A program made the translations under genes and the position numbers. Source: Spizellomyces sp. 'palustris' (taxonomy: Eukaryota; Chytridiomycota; Chytridiomycetes; Spizellomycetales; Spizellomycetaceae). Taken from it: a DNA stretch of 64,000 nt. This document shows, one piece after another, positions 1-10,631 of this stretch (the first letter of the stretch is position 1; each line of letters begins with the position of its first letter). The notes under the pieces were generated by a model. The model was given only the letters and a program-made list of their open reading frames with translations. It was not told where the DNA came from and did not search any database. The stretch covers positions 363,726-427,725 of the forward strand of contig QEAR01000007.1 of assembly GCA_006535965.1 (NCBI GenBank), written 5' to 3'.

Positions 1-1
1 T

Positions 2-473
2 GCAAACGCAAAGGCCATTTCCAGTGACCAATACTTCGGGCGTGGGAACTTTGATGAAGCCGCAAGGTAGGAACATTGGAGCATGCTACTCTCCGACTCT
101 CTACAAACCTGATGCATTGACTGTGATCTTAGTAAAGAAGCCCGCGTACGACTTCAACAATTCCAAGGGCGGAGCGGGTTTGGCTCTGCGGAGTACTATG
201 GTCGAGACGAATCCGGGCCCTCGTCGGTCCGTGATGCCAACGATCCAATGGCGATGCTGGGTGATTCGGCTAGAGATTTCGCTCAAAAGTTTGTCGGACA
301 GGCGACAGACGATATCACGGCATTGAAAAGGATGGTGGCGATGGGTGGCAGCAAACTTGGAGATATGTTGCAGGATATGTCGGTACGTTAAACTTCCACT
401 TCCCCTGTTTTATGGCGCAGCGTTGTGGGATTTTTGATTTCTTACTTTATGTGGGTTGTAGTCGCGGTACTGA
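2..473 (+). CDS. Arf GTPase-activating protein, Glo3/ArfGAP2/3 type (C-terminal part, 5' truncated)
   Basis: The gene enters from the left edge. Exons read <2..66, 133..382 and 462..473, with GT-AG introns and matching phases; the stop is at 471-473. The translation holds the ISSDQYFGR element typical of the ArfGAP2/3-Glo3 tail, then KEARVRLQQFQG, then SAEYYGRDES, and an end of LQDMSSRY. That repeated ISSxxxFG layout and terminal amphipathic segment are known for COPI-associated Arf GAPs. The catalytic zinc finger lies outside the window. By family, it stimulates GTP hydrolysis on Arf1 during COPI vesicle cycling at the Golgi. An unspliced reading would stop at 389-391, but GTACGT at 383 is a strong donor and the spliced end resembles the human ArfGAP3 tail. 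The tail of an ArfGAP1-type protein is a less likely alternative. Confidence 0.75.
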
Positions 474-639
474 TTTCCCCTTTGTCGTGCGTATCAGGCG
501 CGCTACAATTATTAGGTACCGCTTTTAGAGGTGTCAGACAGCTTGAAGCGAAGCTGGACTGTGATGAGCGAGGTCTTTCATCTCTTCCATATTTACAACA
601 AAAAATATACAATATCCTGTACAACGGGTGGCAGGTGGA

Positions 640-1421
640 TCACCGGACACTGTCGCTTTCCAACCTAATCCTTGCCTTATTCATTTCCCACCTAAAGCTT
701 TTTACATCCTCCGCCACCTTATTCAATTCGTCCGCATCCCAAAACCTCCTGTGTTGACGTATTCTCTCTACCATAGCCTGTTTGGTTGCTGCCCCTCCAT
801 GGGTGGATTCAAGTTTGTCGTGCTTTTTGAGAATTTTGGCTATTGCAAGGCGATTGAGGGGTAGGAAGTTTGTTTGCATTCTTGTGATGGTGGTCAGAAG
901 GTTGTGAAGGTGGTGAGAGATTGGGGACGGTGGTGCCGAAGGTGCCGTACCTTGATTGTGAGAGTGATGCGGTCGATGATGCGTCTGGATGGCATGCCAC
1001 ATAAGTCAACACGCTCCAAATGAAAATGACACTTTGAAGTACACCAGAAAAAGTGACATACCGCCCAAAACCACTTTGCCATCACTTCTTGGCACTCCTT
1101 CTGAACCTTCTCTAACGTGACCAAGTAGAACCACTCCACCTTATCCACCTCCTGTTCCAGTTGGCTAAAAAACTCGTCTTGAAGAGCCTTGTGTGTGAAT
1201 CGGGTCACTGGGGGTAGTGCATCCAGAATCGGAAAGGTCTGAGAGTGTGTCTTATGTCTGAATAGAAGATTGAGTTGACAGCTCGGTGAGAAGGTGCGAT
1301 GTAGTACAGATGCTTACTCTCTTTCCAGTCTCTTTAGAACCTTTTTGAGTTCCTTGTAGTCTGTATAGTATTGGAACCACGGCGTGTGTCGCTTCTCTTG
1401 CAAGTGTTGAGCAAACTTCAT
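640..1421 (-). CDS. Stand-alone SPX-domain protein (inositol-pyrophosphate / phosphate sensor)
   Basis: Reads as complement(640..984, 1062..1257, 1318..1421), 214 aa with phases agreeing. It starts MKFAQHLQEKRHTPWFQYY and continues DYKELKKVLKR, the classic SPX opening. A middle helix follows (EFFSQLEQEVDKVEWFY), and near the C-terminus comes LNRLAIAKILKKHDK, the lysine-rich SPX helix that binds inositol pyrophosphates in known family members. No other domain follows: the frame stops about 60 residues later. Fungal SPX domains usually sit at the front of VTC, Pho81, Gde1, Syg1 or Pho87/90/91 proteins, while free SPX proteins are best known in plants. The His/Pro-rich linker before the last helix could contain a missed intron. 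It faces a transporter gene across a 170 bp promoter. Its role as a phosphate-status adaptor is inferred from family. Confidence 0.8.
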
Positions 1422-1590
1422 TATCGCAAGGATCACTCGTGAGGTCCAAAATGAAAAAGAAGAAAACTCCCCAATTCGTTATCCAAAGATCTTGCATGTG
1501 CGTGATGACGTGATTTCTGCCTCCGAGGGCTCCGAAGATCAAAGATCTGCAGTGAAACCAGCTTTCGACTTGGTCTTTTTTCTCACAGGC
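1422..1590. promoter_or_regulatory. Shared divergent promoter, SPX gene / ArsB-like transporter
   Basis: About 170 bp separate the SPX start codon (1421, minus) from the preferred transporter start (1591, plus). It contains TGACGTGA near 1505-1512, a bZIP- or bHLH-like half palindrome. An in-frame ATG at 1492 could extend the transporter by 33 residues and shrink this region to 70 bp. No full CACGTG (Pho4-type) site was seen here. Confidence 0.4.
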
Positions 1591-3744
1591 ATGATCCTTC
1601 AAGAATCTCTCCCGCATTTCACCCCACCAAGATTCACCTACAGGTCCCCACAGACATGGCTGGCCCTTGTTGTATTTACCTGCGTCTGGCTTCTCGTCGC
1701 CAAGAAATGGTCATTTTTTCCAATCGGTCGGACGACGGCTTCAGTGCTGGGAGCGAGCTTGGTCGTCTTGGGTGGAGTCCTGACGCCTGAGGAAGCTTTT
1801 CAGAGCGTTAGTGGTAATACTATACTGCTGTTGGCGGGGCTGATGGTTGTGTTGGCCAAGTTGGAGGAAAAGGTAAGCATCACGATCTCTAACCGTCCGA
1901 TGCATATTTTACAACATGTCTAACGCTTCGCGTATGCAGGGACTCATGATGGTTTTCAAAAGACTGTTGCTGTGGGGTGGACCTACGCCGATATCATTAT
2001 TGGTTCGCGTATCTTTTCTTTCCGCCGGATTGGGCGCAACAGTGATGAACGATGGTAAATATCATGCCAAGATGATAGATCTACCGTGATCGTCATTCAT
2101 CATCCTTCTACAGGCGCTGCCATATTCCTCAGCAACGTTATAACAACAATCTGCGAACAAGGGGATTTGCCGATCGAACCTTACGCGCTCGCACTGGCCA
2201 CCTCTGCCAACTTTGGTTCGGCAGCCACAATCATCGGCAACCCGAAAAACATGATCGTTCATGACGCGATGCCCAGCATCGATTTCTTGGCCTTCCTGCT
2301 CAAAATGGGTCCCGTCTCCTTGATCGCGACCGGCATTAACACTTTGTGCATTGTTGGGTTTTATTGGCGACAGTTGAAAGATAAACGCATCAAGCGGTTA
2401 AAAGTATTGATGAAGGATGAAATGGATGGGCTCACGTTGGACGAAGACGACGATGAAGAAGATTGGGACGACGTTGAAGGTAGTCCGAGTTCCACCATAT
2501 TCAGCGACGATGCAACGAGTCGTACCAGTTGGAGTGGCGAAGAGTTTTATGATGAGTCTGCAAGTGAGAGCGACTCTGGTCTCGAAGGTGCTATCCGCGA
2601 ACCGCTTTTGAAAGGTGGTGACAAGGGGAAAAACAGTCGGCACGTTTCTGTTAACGTTGACGTGCAAAATGGAGGGATCCCAACACAGAATGTAGCGGCT
2701 GCTGTGGATTCGCTCAGCCTTGTGGACGAGGAGGTACCCTCGCCCGTTCACATCTCAAAGGATGATCCCATAGATGCCAAGTCAGCTCTAACTTCCAACG
2801 GCCTGCATCACCAGAAACCCTGGCTGGAGAAATCTTCTAATTATCCATCAACAAGTGGCCCAGCTGTTCAACTACCCCTTCCGACTCTCCTTCCTCCACC
2901 TTCATATATTTTCCGACACCGAACGCCCCTCAACCTCGCCAGTTTAGCCCAGGGGCTCCCCACCACCGTCCCCTATCCAACTACCCCAGCAGGACTCCTC
3001 CGCTACCACCTCCATCTAACACTCCGCACCGTCCTCCATTCGCCGTACATGATCAAAGCCATGTACGCCTTGGTCTTACTGGCCATGTACGCCGCCTTCT
3101 TTTCCCACAGGTTTCATCTGGGCTTTACGGCTCTAGCAAGTGCTATGACGCTTTTGGTGCTGGACTCAATGCTAGTCAGGTTCAAACAAGCTCCACCCGA
3201 AACTCGGGACATTGCTGTCCCTTTCCCTAGTTTCCGTCCACTGCAGACGTACGATGACCCAACGGTGACGTTATCGGAGTCGGTCAACTGGCCGCTTCTT
3301 TCCTATTTATTCGGCATGTTCATAACCCTCGAAGCAGTACGAAAAACCCCTTTCCCAAACGATGTGTGGAATCTTTTTGAACCCGCTCTGCTGGAAAAAG
3401 GTTACGCCCAATCGGTTTTCATATTTTCTATCATGACGGTGTTCGTATGTCTTATTTTCACGTCCATCCCGTCTGTTCTTCTGCTTGCCCCGCATATTCG
3501 CCAGTTGGCCGCCAAAGACCCGCGATGGGGCACAGTGGGATGGTTTTTGTTGAGTTGGAACGTGACTGCCTGTGGGAATTTGACGCCTTTCGGGAGCGTG
3601 GCTGGGTTGATTGTTAGCGAAGTATGTCGGGGAAAAGTCGGGGAGAGGTGGGTGGGGGACGTGCGGGTTTGGATGAGGTTTGCCGGGTGGGCGACAGTGA
3701 TATGTTTGTTGGTTGGTGTCGGTGTTGTGGCGGGGTTTGCGTGA
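1591..3744 (+). CDS. ArsB/Lsi2/P-protein-like ion transporter (IT superfamily permease)
   Basis: Exons 1591..1872, 1940..2054 and 2114..3744 give 675 aa with consistent phases. The N-terminal half has several hydrophobic segments and the family hallmarks SGNTILLLAGLMVV and TSANFGSAATIIGNPKNM, the latter matching the conserved SANIGSxxTxIGNP loop of ArsB, Lsi2 and P-protein transporters. An acidic, Ser-rich cytoplasmic loop of about 200 residues (EDDDEEDWDD and onward) separates it from a second membrane half that ends with a helix at GWATVICLLVGVGVVAGF. Family members export arsenite, silicate or other anions; the substrate here cannot be read from sequence. The start at 1591 was chosen because the upstream in-frame ATG at 1492 adds a non-hydrophobic stretch of doubtful coding character. 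It is divergent from the SPX gene, which recalls the SPX-permease fusions Pho87/90/91 but is not a fusion. Confidence 0.75.
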
Positions 3745-3949
3745 GTTTTGAGGGGGCAATAGGTGGAAATGTGACATTGAATGCATACATACTATACAGA
3801 CGTTTAAACGTATGCGAAGCTTGCCGGTCCATCCGCAATTAAACTAGTCTAACGTGCACCTACATCATCATGAATATCTGGTCCATGCTACGCTACACTG
3901 CACACTCACGGGTCTCTAATGTTATAATACGCTTACTGAACCCTCTCGC
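3745..3949. other. Convergent intergenic gap
   Basis: About 205 bp between the stop codons of the transporter and the dihydroxyacetone kinase. It must hold both 3' ends. No further gene is seen. Confidence 0.5.
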
Positions 3950-6314
3950 TTATCGAGTAGTAACATGCTTCACAGATTCCCACACCCTCCATATAGCCCA
4001 TGCTCCTGGATCTGGCGTCCCCTTCAACCCGATCCCCACATTTGCACTCCTGCCCGCTCTTGCAATATCCATCTCACTAGTCGCCTCCATCCCTTTTTTC
4101 GCCGCCTCCGCAGCACGTTGCACAGCCTCAGGTACGCTCTGTCCCGCTTCAACAGACGCTGCATAGACTTCAATGGAAGGTTGAAGGGCGTCAACGAGTG
4201 TTCTGTCTCCAAGTGCCGTGGAGAGGTGAGTGATCAGGGTGCGGTTTGCGGTTTGGAGGGAAATGTGGACAGGCGTGCCAGCAGAGAGGGAGGTAGAGAG
4301 GGCTTCTAAAAAGAGACTAGTGATGTTTCACAAGCCATTGTGAGAAAACTTGATGCTTACTCTCTAAGGAAAGCTCCACACTCACCAAACAACTCCCCCG
4401 AAACTTCCTCCCATGGCCCGTTCCAAAATGACACTCAACCGAGCCACAGCTTTGGAAAGATCATCGGCGGGCAAGCCCACATGAGAGATCTTCCACTGAT
4501 CAGGCTCACCAATGCATTCCAGAATGGCTCGTGCGCCATTGGAGACGGTCGTGCCGCAGTCTCCATCACCAGTGACACGGTCGTAGGTGTTGAGTGTGGA
4601 AGTGGACGATATAAGGTCGGCACTTATTGTGCGGAGGATGCGGAGAAGGGTGAGGCCTTGCGCGGAACCCATTAGATAGGGATACACCTAGGTGGATAAT
4701 CCAAACATTTTACCTTTATCAGTTTGCACCCTCCATGCCATCTCACCCTCCTCTTCCTTTTCCTCGTCAATATGAGGTTTCCCACTATCCCACTGTCCAA
4801 AAACCCTCGGCCATGCAGCACACTCCACCTCTTCATCCAAATCCTCCAAAATGCCACTTCCAGGGGCCAAGCGCAATAACGTAAAGGATACACCTGACAT
4901 GTCGAGGGAGGTCATGAGCGTTCCGGAATAGACACGGGGAACCGAGATGGACTTGGAATCTGTGTATAAGTGTTAGGTGGATCTGCATGGGTATGGTGCT
5001 GTTTCCTTGCTTACGGAGGTAGGCGAGGGCGTCACGGACTAGAATATGAATCTGTCAAAAGCAATCAGGATTCCATTCAACGCACCAAACCATACAACCA
5101 AAACCCACCTCCAAAGCTGTCATTCCCCCCAAATTGTTCACCAACAGGGCAACGCGCTCCCCGCCATCCACAGGTAGATAACCTCGGTCCGCCTCTGTCG
5201 ACAAAATCATGTCGAGGCATTTACGCGCTGTGTCGCGAGCAGAGAGGATCGTCACACGTTGAATACCGGCCTCACCATGAATGCCTGGCAATACAAATTT
5301 TGAAAATGATCCAATTTGGACGAGAAAAAGCACAAAAATCTGGTATAACACTCTACCTAACCCAAACTCCATCTCATTCGATCCCATCTGAAAAGCGGGT
5401 TCCGTAGCGCCAGGGATGGTACCTTGATTGAGAAAAAGGTTAGAATGAGTATACTTTCCATTTCGAACGAAACGTATGGGTTACATGGTGTGAGGGCTAC
5501 ACCGACAGTCCCGATGTTGTCAGCAACGTGCTGAGCACGCTGGCAGACTTGTTCAAGGGATGCCCTAGCAGCCAAGCGTCTTAAAAAAGGATTGACTTGA
5601 CAGGAAGCAAAGGCATAATCTACCCGCGCCTTGCAGTCGCACCCGCAATCTTGTGAACTAAAGTCCCAATCATCAAAAAACACGATCAATATCTTGCCCG
5701 CCAAGAAAAATAGCAACGACATATACGAGACCTACCAAAAAGAGTCCCAGCCAAACCCCTCCTCCCGGCTCTCCCCACCCTGTCCCGCCCAATCGCACAG
5801 TCTTCACCGACAACCACCATCTCAGTTCTCATACCCTCCCGTCTCGCACGCTCCACCGCCTTTCCAAACTGTATCCGGTCGCCTGTGTAATTCTTGACGA
5901 TGCACAGGACGCCCTTGTCAGTGCAGAGTGTTCGGATCCCAGCGTGGATAGCACTTGCAGGAGGAGAGGCAAATATGCTGCCGGATACGGTGCCGGTCAG
6001 CATCCCAGGGGAGATGAATCCACTGTGACTGGGTTCGTGCCCTGAACCCCCGCCGGAGAGAAGCGAGACATTGGTGGAGATAGGAGGACGGTAGAGTACT
6101 GAAGAATGGATTAGGGCAGTATAAAGGGTGCGTGAAATAAAGTACTCTTACAGCGATGCTTTTTGTTGAGGTGAAGACCTGGGTGAGATGCAACGAGTCC
6201 CTCAAGTGCTTCGTCAACCACCTAACTCGGAAACGTTACTCGCCGTAATATATTGCAAAAGGGAAAGATACGACCAACCTGTTCGGCATCATTGAGCAAT
6301 TTCTTTCCAGCCAT
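3950..6314 (-). CDS. DAK1: Dihydroxyacetone kinase (DhaK + DhaL)
   Basis: A multi-exon gene from ATG at 6314 (MAGKKLLNDAEQ) to the stop at 3950-3952. The DhaK part shows GGGSGHEPSHSGFI and the substrate loop PGIHGEAG, whose His forms the hemiaminal bond to dihydroxyacetone in this family, and VNNLGGMTALE. The DhaL part shows GDGDCGTTV, the Mg-ATP binding loop, and ends with GDRTLVDALQPSIE and TPDPGAWAI. The order DhaK then DhaL in one chain is that of ATP-dependent eukaryotic DAK. The reaction is ATP + dihydroxyacetone to dihydroxyacetone phosphate, used in glycerol catabolism and detoxification, normally in the cytosol. Short introns cut the chain in several places and their exact ends were not all fixed. 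Key catalytic residues appear intact. Confidence 0.9.
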
Positions 6315-6585
6315 GTTGATCAGCAGGAACCCAGCAGCTTACTGAATCAAGTCGCGTCTTGAGTTGGTATCGTTCCGCCCATTTTCCGCAAGCATAGAGT
6401 TCTCCTTTCATGTTTCTAGGAATAAGTATGCCAGTTTGTGCTATGCATGAACGGTATCACTATCCCTTCCTGCCAATGTTTTATCCGCGACACTAACATT
6501 TACAGCCAAGATATACAGCTGCGAATTGCGTGAAATTCAATGTTCAAATACCGCCCCCACGAACTAATAAAATTGACCAACTAGC
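6315..6585. promoter_or_regulatory. Gap between CFAP418 3' end and dihydroxyacetone kinase promoter
   Basis: About 270 bp upstream of the kinase start and downstream of the CFAP418 stop, both genes on the minus strand. It must hold the kinase promoter and the CFAP418 3' end. No coding frame or recognisable regulatory motif is visible. Confidence 0.35.
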
Positions 6586-7533
6586 CTAGTGCCCACTGCA
6601 AGCCCACTTTAGGTTTGTCATCTCGCTGATCATTCTTATGCTGTCCACAGCTTGCCACGAGCATTGGCAACAATATGCAACGGAACCTACCACAAGGTTT
6701 CCCAAATCAGTACATGTCTCAATTCTTATGGGACTTACTCACCGCACCATTGACTCTTATGAGATTGTCTTGCAATTTGTTGACATTGGGCATGTGATTT
6801 CTGAAAAACAAGTAATCACTGTCATCTTTCCAAGCTGCATCTAATAAGGAGATTGATGTTATAGTGGAGGCTGCACTTGTCCCAGCGTGAATATCATGAG
6901 CCCTACCTGGAAATGCAATGCATTTCCAATCGCATCTCAAACATCGTAGTCTGTTACATGACCGTAGAAGATGTCCTATGCTGAGGCCTCGCTCATCATT
7001 CGTTCCACCGATGCAGACAGGTGAGCATCTAAACCAGTTGATGCGTGAGTCCGGGCGGATGGATTCAAAAGTCCATTCTGTATACTTTGATTTTGCTTTT
7101 GCCAATTGTTTTCCCACTGGATTCGAGGGTGGAGATGTCATTCCGGAAGAGTTATTCTTCGTTCTCGAATTCAAAGGCCCTTGATGAATAGTGTCCAGCT
7201 CCTTCAATATATTGTCGAGACCATCATCCTACTCTTTGCGACTATTGAGCCCGAGAAGGCATTCCAGAGGAATAGACATTTCAGACTTCTCCAATGCAGC
7301 AAATTCACCTTTTTCTTTTCTCCATTCTGTTGGCATGCGTCCCGACGAGAGGTATATTCTGCGCTGCTGACCACGTCAATGCAGAGTTAACTTCTTTGGC
7401 GGCCTTTGAAAACTCACATTCCAGTACTGTTTGTGCCTCCACTCGGTAATGCTTGTAATGTATGACTGTAATCATCGTAGTTTTCTGTTTCAAACTCATC
7501 TAAAAGGCGGTTGATGTCGTCGTCATGCGCCAT
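6586..7533 (-). CDS. CFAP418: CFAP418 (C8orf37) homologue, ciliary protein
   Basis: The start MAHDDDINRLLDEFE at 7533 matches the short acidic N-terminal motif of CFAP418/C8orf37. The conserved C-terminal domain is clear over several small exons: RCLRCDWKCIAFPG, then DAAWKDDSDYLFFRN, then HMPNVNKLQDNLI, then AYCCQCSWQAVDSIR, and the end LKWACSGH before a stop at 6586-6588. The human protein has the same succession: paired cysteines, DYxFFRN, a YxCQCSW block and a terminal L-x-W-V-C. Exon 1 ends at 7418 with a GTGAGT donor. In vertebrates the protein sits at the cilium base and mutations cause retinal ciliopathy; the molecular role is not settled. Its presence fits an organism with flagellated cells. 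Confidence 0.85.
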
Positions 7534-7686
7534 TAATCTGTGTGGTCTTGCGCTTTTCGCACCTGTCTATCTCAAGATCGCGGTGTAATTTAAGGGGTTT
7601 ACGTAAGTTGTTGAATTACTTGGCGTCGCAGGATTTATTGCCAACCACGGTCGTTTCTTTCCCGTCTTGTAATTTTGCAATTAGTG
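7534..7686. promoter_or_regulatory. Shared divergent promoter, CFAP418 / F-box-LRR gene
   Basis: Only 153 bp lie between the two opposed start codons, so both promoters must lie here. No distinct TATA box or palindrome was recognised. Confidence 0.35.
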
Positions 7687-9187
7687 ATGGAATGTGTACA
7701 TAATACCGCCACCACCATACATGTACTTCCTCTTGAACTTTTAATCAATGTATTGGAACGGTCTCCAGAGGTGAGTTTTCTTTGTCTTTTTGCACAGCAA
7801 GCACAACCAGTTCATTTGTCGCCCATAGGTTGAACGGCTGCGATATACGCGCGTGTGTCGAGGATTCGCCGCTGCGGTCAAAGCTATCCCGCTAACCGTT
7901 CACTTGCTTCTTATACTGTACAAACCCACAAGCCCTTTCCTTGTGAATATATCACCTCCTACGCTATCTGTGGGCCTTGTCCCCAAAGAAGACAGTGGCG
8001 TTCGGGGGCGTTGGCGATTTGGAAGTCGACCTGTTAAATTGAACGAAGACGAACAGGGAATATGGTCAGCTTGGCCTGTGGACATTAACAAGGATCTGAC
8101 CAACGCCAGTGCCAAAGCTCTTTTAGACGACATTCAGGCTAAACTGGAACAGTCATGTAACAATAAAGTGACCGTCATCCTGGAAAGAGTGGAGCTGGTT
8201 GCAAGCGAACTGCGCTCTCACCCAGAAGATCGGGAACTGATAAGCGAAATTGCTGCAAGCCTTGTCAGCAACATTGCTCCATCTGAGCTAACTGTACATA
8301 ACCCTCCGTCGAGCGCTTTACACAGCCTTCCATCGCGAAACACGATTTCATTATTGGACTTCGCAGATATACATACTCAAATTGACTTGTCACCACTCTC
8401 CGCCTCCTCTCTTCCGTACCGTAATATGAAGCATCTTTATCTGCGATCGGATGGTCGCTTTCACGACTCGAGAGGTATTATTCGATCGTCGTCGCTTCTG
8501 CCGCTACAGGAATTGTCCACGCTGGAGACCCTAGAGCTGGACGGACCTTGGCTGCATGACATGTGTGATGATCCTTTCTCAGCGATTCATACTCTTTCCA
8601 CTTTAACCAACCTCCGCACTTTGATGGCTGACTTCGAACCGAAACTTCACACCGAGGTCGCACTTGCTAATCTTATTCGGTCGCTTCCCAATCTTCGGTC
8701 ACTTGGCCGTTTGGGATACGTGGATCGTGCGTTCTGGCGTCAGTTTAGAAATCTCGAGGCCAGTCACCTGAAGCATCTATCATTGGGTACACGCAAAGAA
8801 CCATTTTCTTCATCGCTTTCACAGTATTCCCCTCGTTTCCTGACAGATATGGCCTTGGGAGTACTTTTTCTATGCCCTGAAGTTGAGGAGCTGGAAGTGT
8901 GGATGGGGTTCCACGGAGATCTGGACAATCTCCTTAGCGCGGTGAAGCGTCTTCGCGAAGGTGGGACGACATCTGACCCTTTACGAAAGAGTAAGCTGAG
9001 AAGAATGAAGGTGTATCAAGCAGTGGATGTAGCAAATATTGACGCACAAGGATGGAAATACGCTGTCGAGGTGGAGGGCGCCCGAACAGGGCGAGGATTA
9101 AGGGTTGAGATCAGTAGTGGTGCTAGGCTTGGTAGCTTTGGGCAGGAACATAGAATTTTCGGTAGTAATTTATCATTTAGCGACTGA
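7687..9187 (+). CDS. F-box protein with leucine-rich repeats
   Basis: Exons 7687..7770 and 7829..9187 encode 480 aa. The first exon plus the start of the second make an F-box: LPLELLINVLERSPE followed by ERLRYTRVCRGFAAAVKAIP. The remainder is Leu-rich with irregular LRR-like units such as LSTLETLELDGPWL, LSTLTNLRTLMADFE, IRSLPNLRSLGRLGY and LKHLSLGT. The start at 7687 was chosen because it restores the F-box N-terminus; an ATG at 7853 would lose it. By family it would be the substrate receptor of an SCF ubiquitin ligase, binding Skp1 through the F-box and targets through the LRR face. The target is unknown. It is convergent with UNC50 with only 30 bp between the stop codons, so the 3' UTRs must overlap. 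Confidence 0.7.
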
Positions 9188-9217
9188 TAATGTGAGCAGA
9201 TGGTGTACACATTGGTG

Positions 9218-10487
9218 TTATTGAAAATACATATCGAGGATTTGTTTGCTGATGTTGAATCCAAAGAGTGATATTGTATATAGGACGGCCAATATACCTA
9301 TTGGATACAGGAAGATTGCCGGATTCTTCAAGAAGGGTAAAGCTAGAATAAAACCAACTACTTAGAAATGCGGTTATGAGCCAACGTGTAGCGTCTGCGA
9401 CTTACCGCTGTAACCCAGGAAAGTTATGTACACGTAATATGAGGTCGCCAGCAGGTACATCGTATTCCCGACAAACAACGATATCCAGTTATCTCGCGTG
9501 ACGACAGGAAGAAAGAAGAGCTGGAGTACGTATGTGACAAGGAACATGGGCCAAAAGGAGTTGCAGTGCACGTCAAAGGCATATGCCCACTCCACGGATT
9601 GCTGTACGGAATGAACGCTATGCTGCAGCAGAAACCGATTGATGAAAGCCCTAGGATATTGGTGAATCATTCTTTCTATCGTCTGATCTTGCAACACAGG
9701 TTTTCGTACGTACCATAGCACTGTAGCAATGAAGATTCCGACTAGAAGGAAATCCACAAACACCATCCAAAGGATGAGCCTGATGACACCCCAAAGCCCA
9801 ACCGTATACACCATGCCATATGCCAGCGCCGAAACTGCAGCAAAGACAGACAATCAGAATTTCATATTGGTGACTAGTTCGTCAAGCGATAACGTACTCG
9901 TTAAGCAGAAGAATAGAATGGCAACAAAAGCTGGGTCATCACGCGCCCATTGATTCTTGGTTTCTGAAAGATCCATCACATTTCAGATGGAGTGGCTAGA
10001 ACAGAATGGATTCCATCGCAGACATACGTTTGTGATAGTAAATATTTCGATATCTGCTCAGAATGAAATTGAAGACAGAAAAATGACGTTAAAAGACTTC
10101 CTGCAAAATGAGCCATAGGTTTCGTTGCACTATTCCAGCTCCAGCATACGCTAAAGAGCCAAGACGGGCAACCCAACGCTTCCGTGTCCACCTTTCCATG
10201 ATAACTTGACCAAGGCACATTTCTCCCTCGTAGTTGCCTAGGCGTCATTCTAACAAGCATTCCCATTTAGCCCATACTCACACTCTACGCGGCGCGATAC
10301 AAAGATAAAGCATCTGCCAAAGCGCGACCTCAAAATCCATCTGTCTTATTGAAAACAATCGGCGCAGGTAAGTGGGGACGAGTGTTAAACCCGTTGACCC
10401 ACGTCTTGCCCGCCGAGGTCGTGATGAGGGTGATGTGAAAGCATACGCGCTGCTCGTGGCTGATCGCGGGGTCGATGTAGGAAGCAT
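9218..10487 (-). CDS. UNC50: UNC-50 / Gmh1 family Golgi membrane protein
   Basis: Five or so exons. The first starts MLPTSTPRS at 10487 (human UNC50 starts almost the same way) and carries YLRRLFSIRQMDFEVALWQM. A small exon gives YRNIYYHK, spliced to QTKNQWARDDPAF, the signature block of the family. The long exon around 9400-9850 holds membrane helices and VEWAYAFDVHCNSFWP, and ends VYITFLGYS. The last exon reads LPFLKNPAIFLYPIG and ends at 9218. UNC-50 proteins are multi-pass Golgi/inner nuclear membrane proteins needed for trafficking of some receptors; yeast Gmh1 interacts with Arf GEFs. The roughly 265 bp intron after exon 1 is long for this window. An upstream in-frame ATG at 10631 would overlap the next gene and is disfavoured. 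Confidence 0.9.
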
Positions 10488-10631
10488 TTTTGCCAGTTTC
10501 ACACCGATAACAGTACGCAAAGCGTCGCCGCGGTCCAGCTTTGAACGCAAACTCCATTCCCGCTCCGTCACGTGACAGACGATGTCAGCAACAATCCGTC
10601 CTCGTTTGAGAGTTTCGCCTCTGGGTGCCAA
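10488..10631. promoter_or_regulatory. Divergent promoter UNC50 / PHRF1-like, with TCACGTGA palindrome
   Basis: A 144 bp gap between opposed starts. It contains the full palindrome TCACGTGA at 10568-10575 (E-box CACGTG at 10569-10574), a core bound by bHLH factors such as Pho4, Cbf1 or USF in other organisms. Confidence 0.5.

Noticed and set aside
1591-3744. Calling the transporter a Pho87/90/91 phosphate permease because SPX is next to it
   Set aside because: The SANxGSxxTxIGNP loop fits the ArsB/Lsi2/P-protein branch better than the DASS branch of Pho91, and the SPX is on the other strand.
4970-5407. Plus-strand open frame of 145 codons
   Set aside because: It is antisense to dihydroxyacetone kinase exons that carry clear family motifs.
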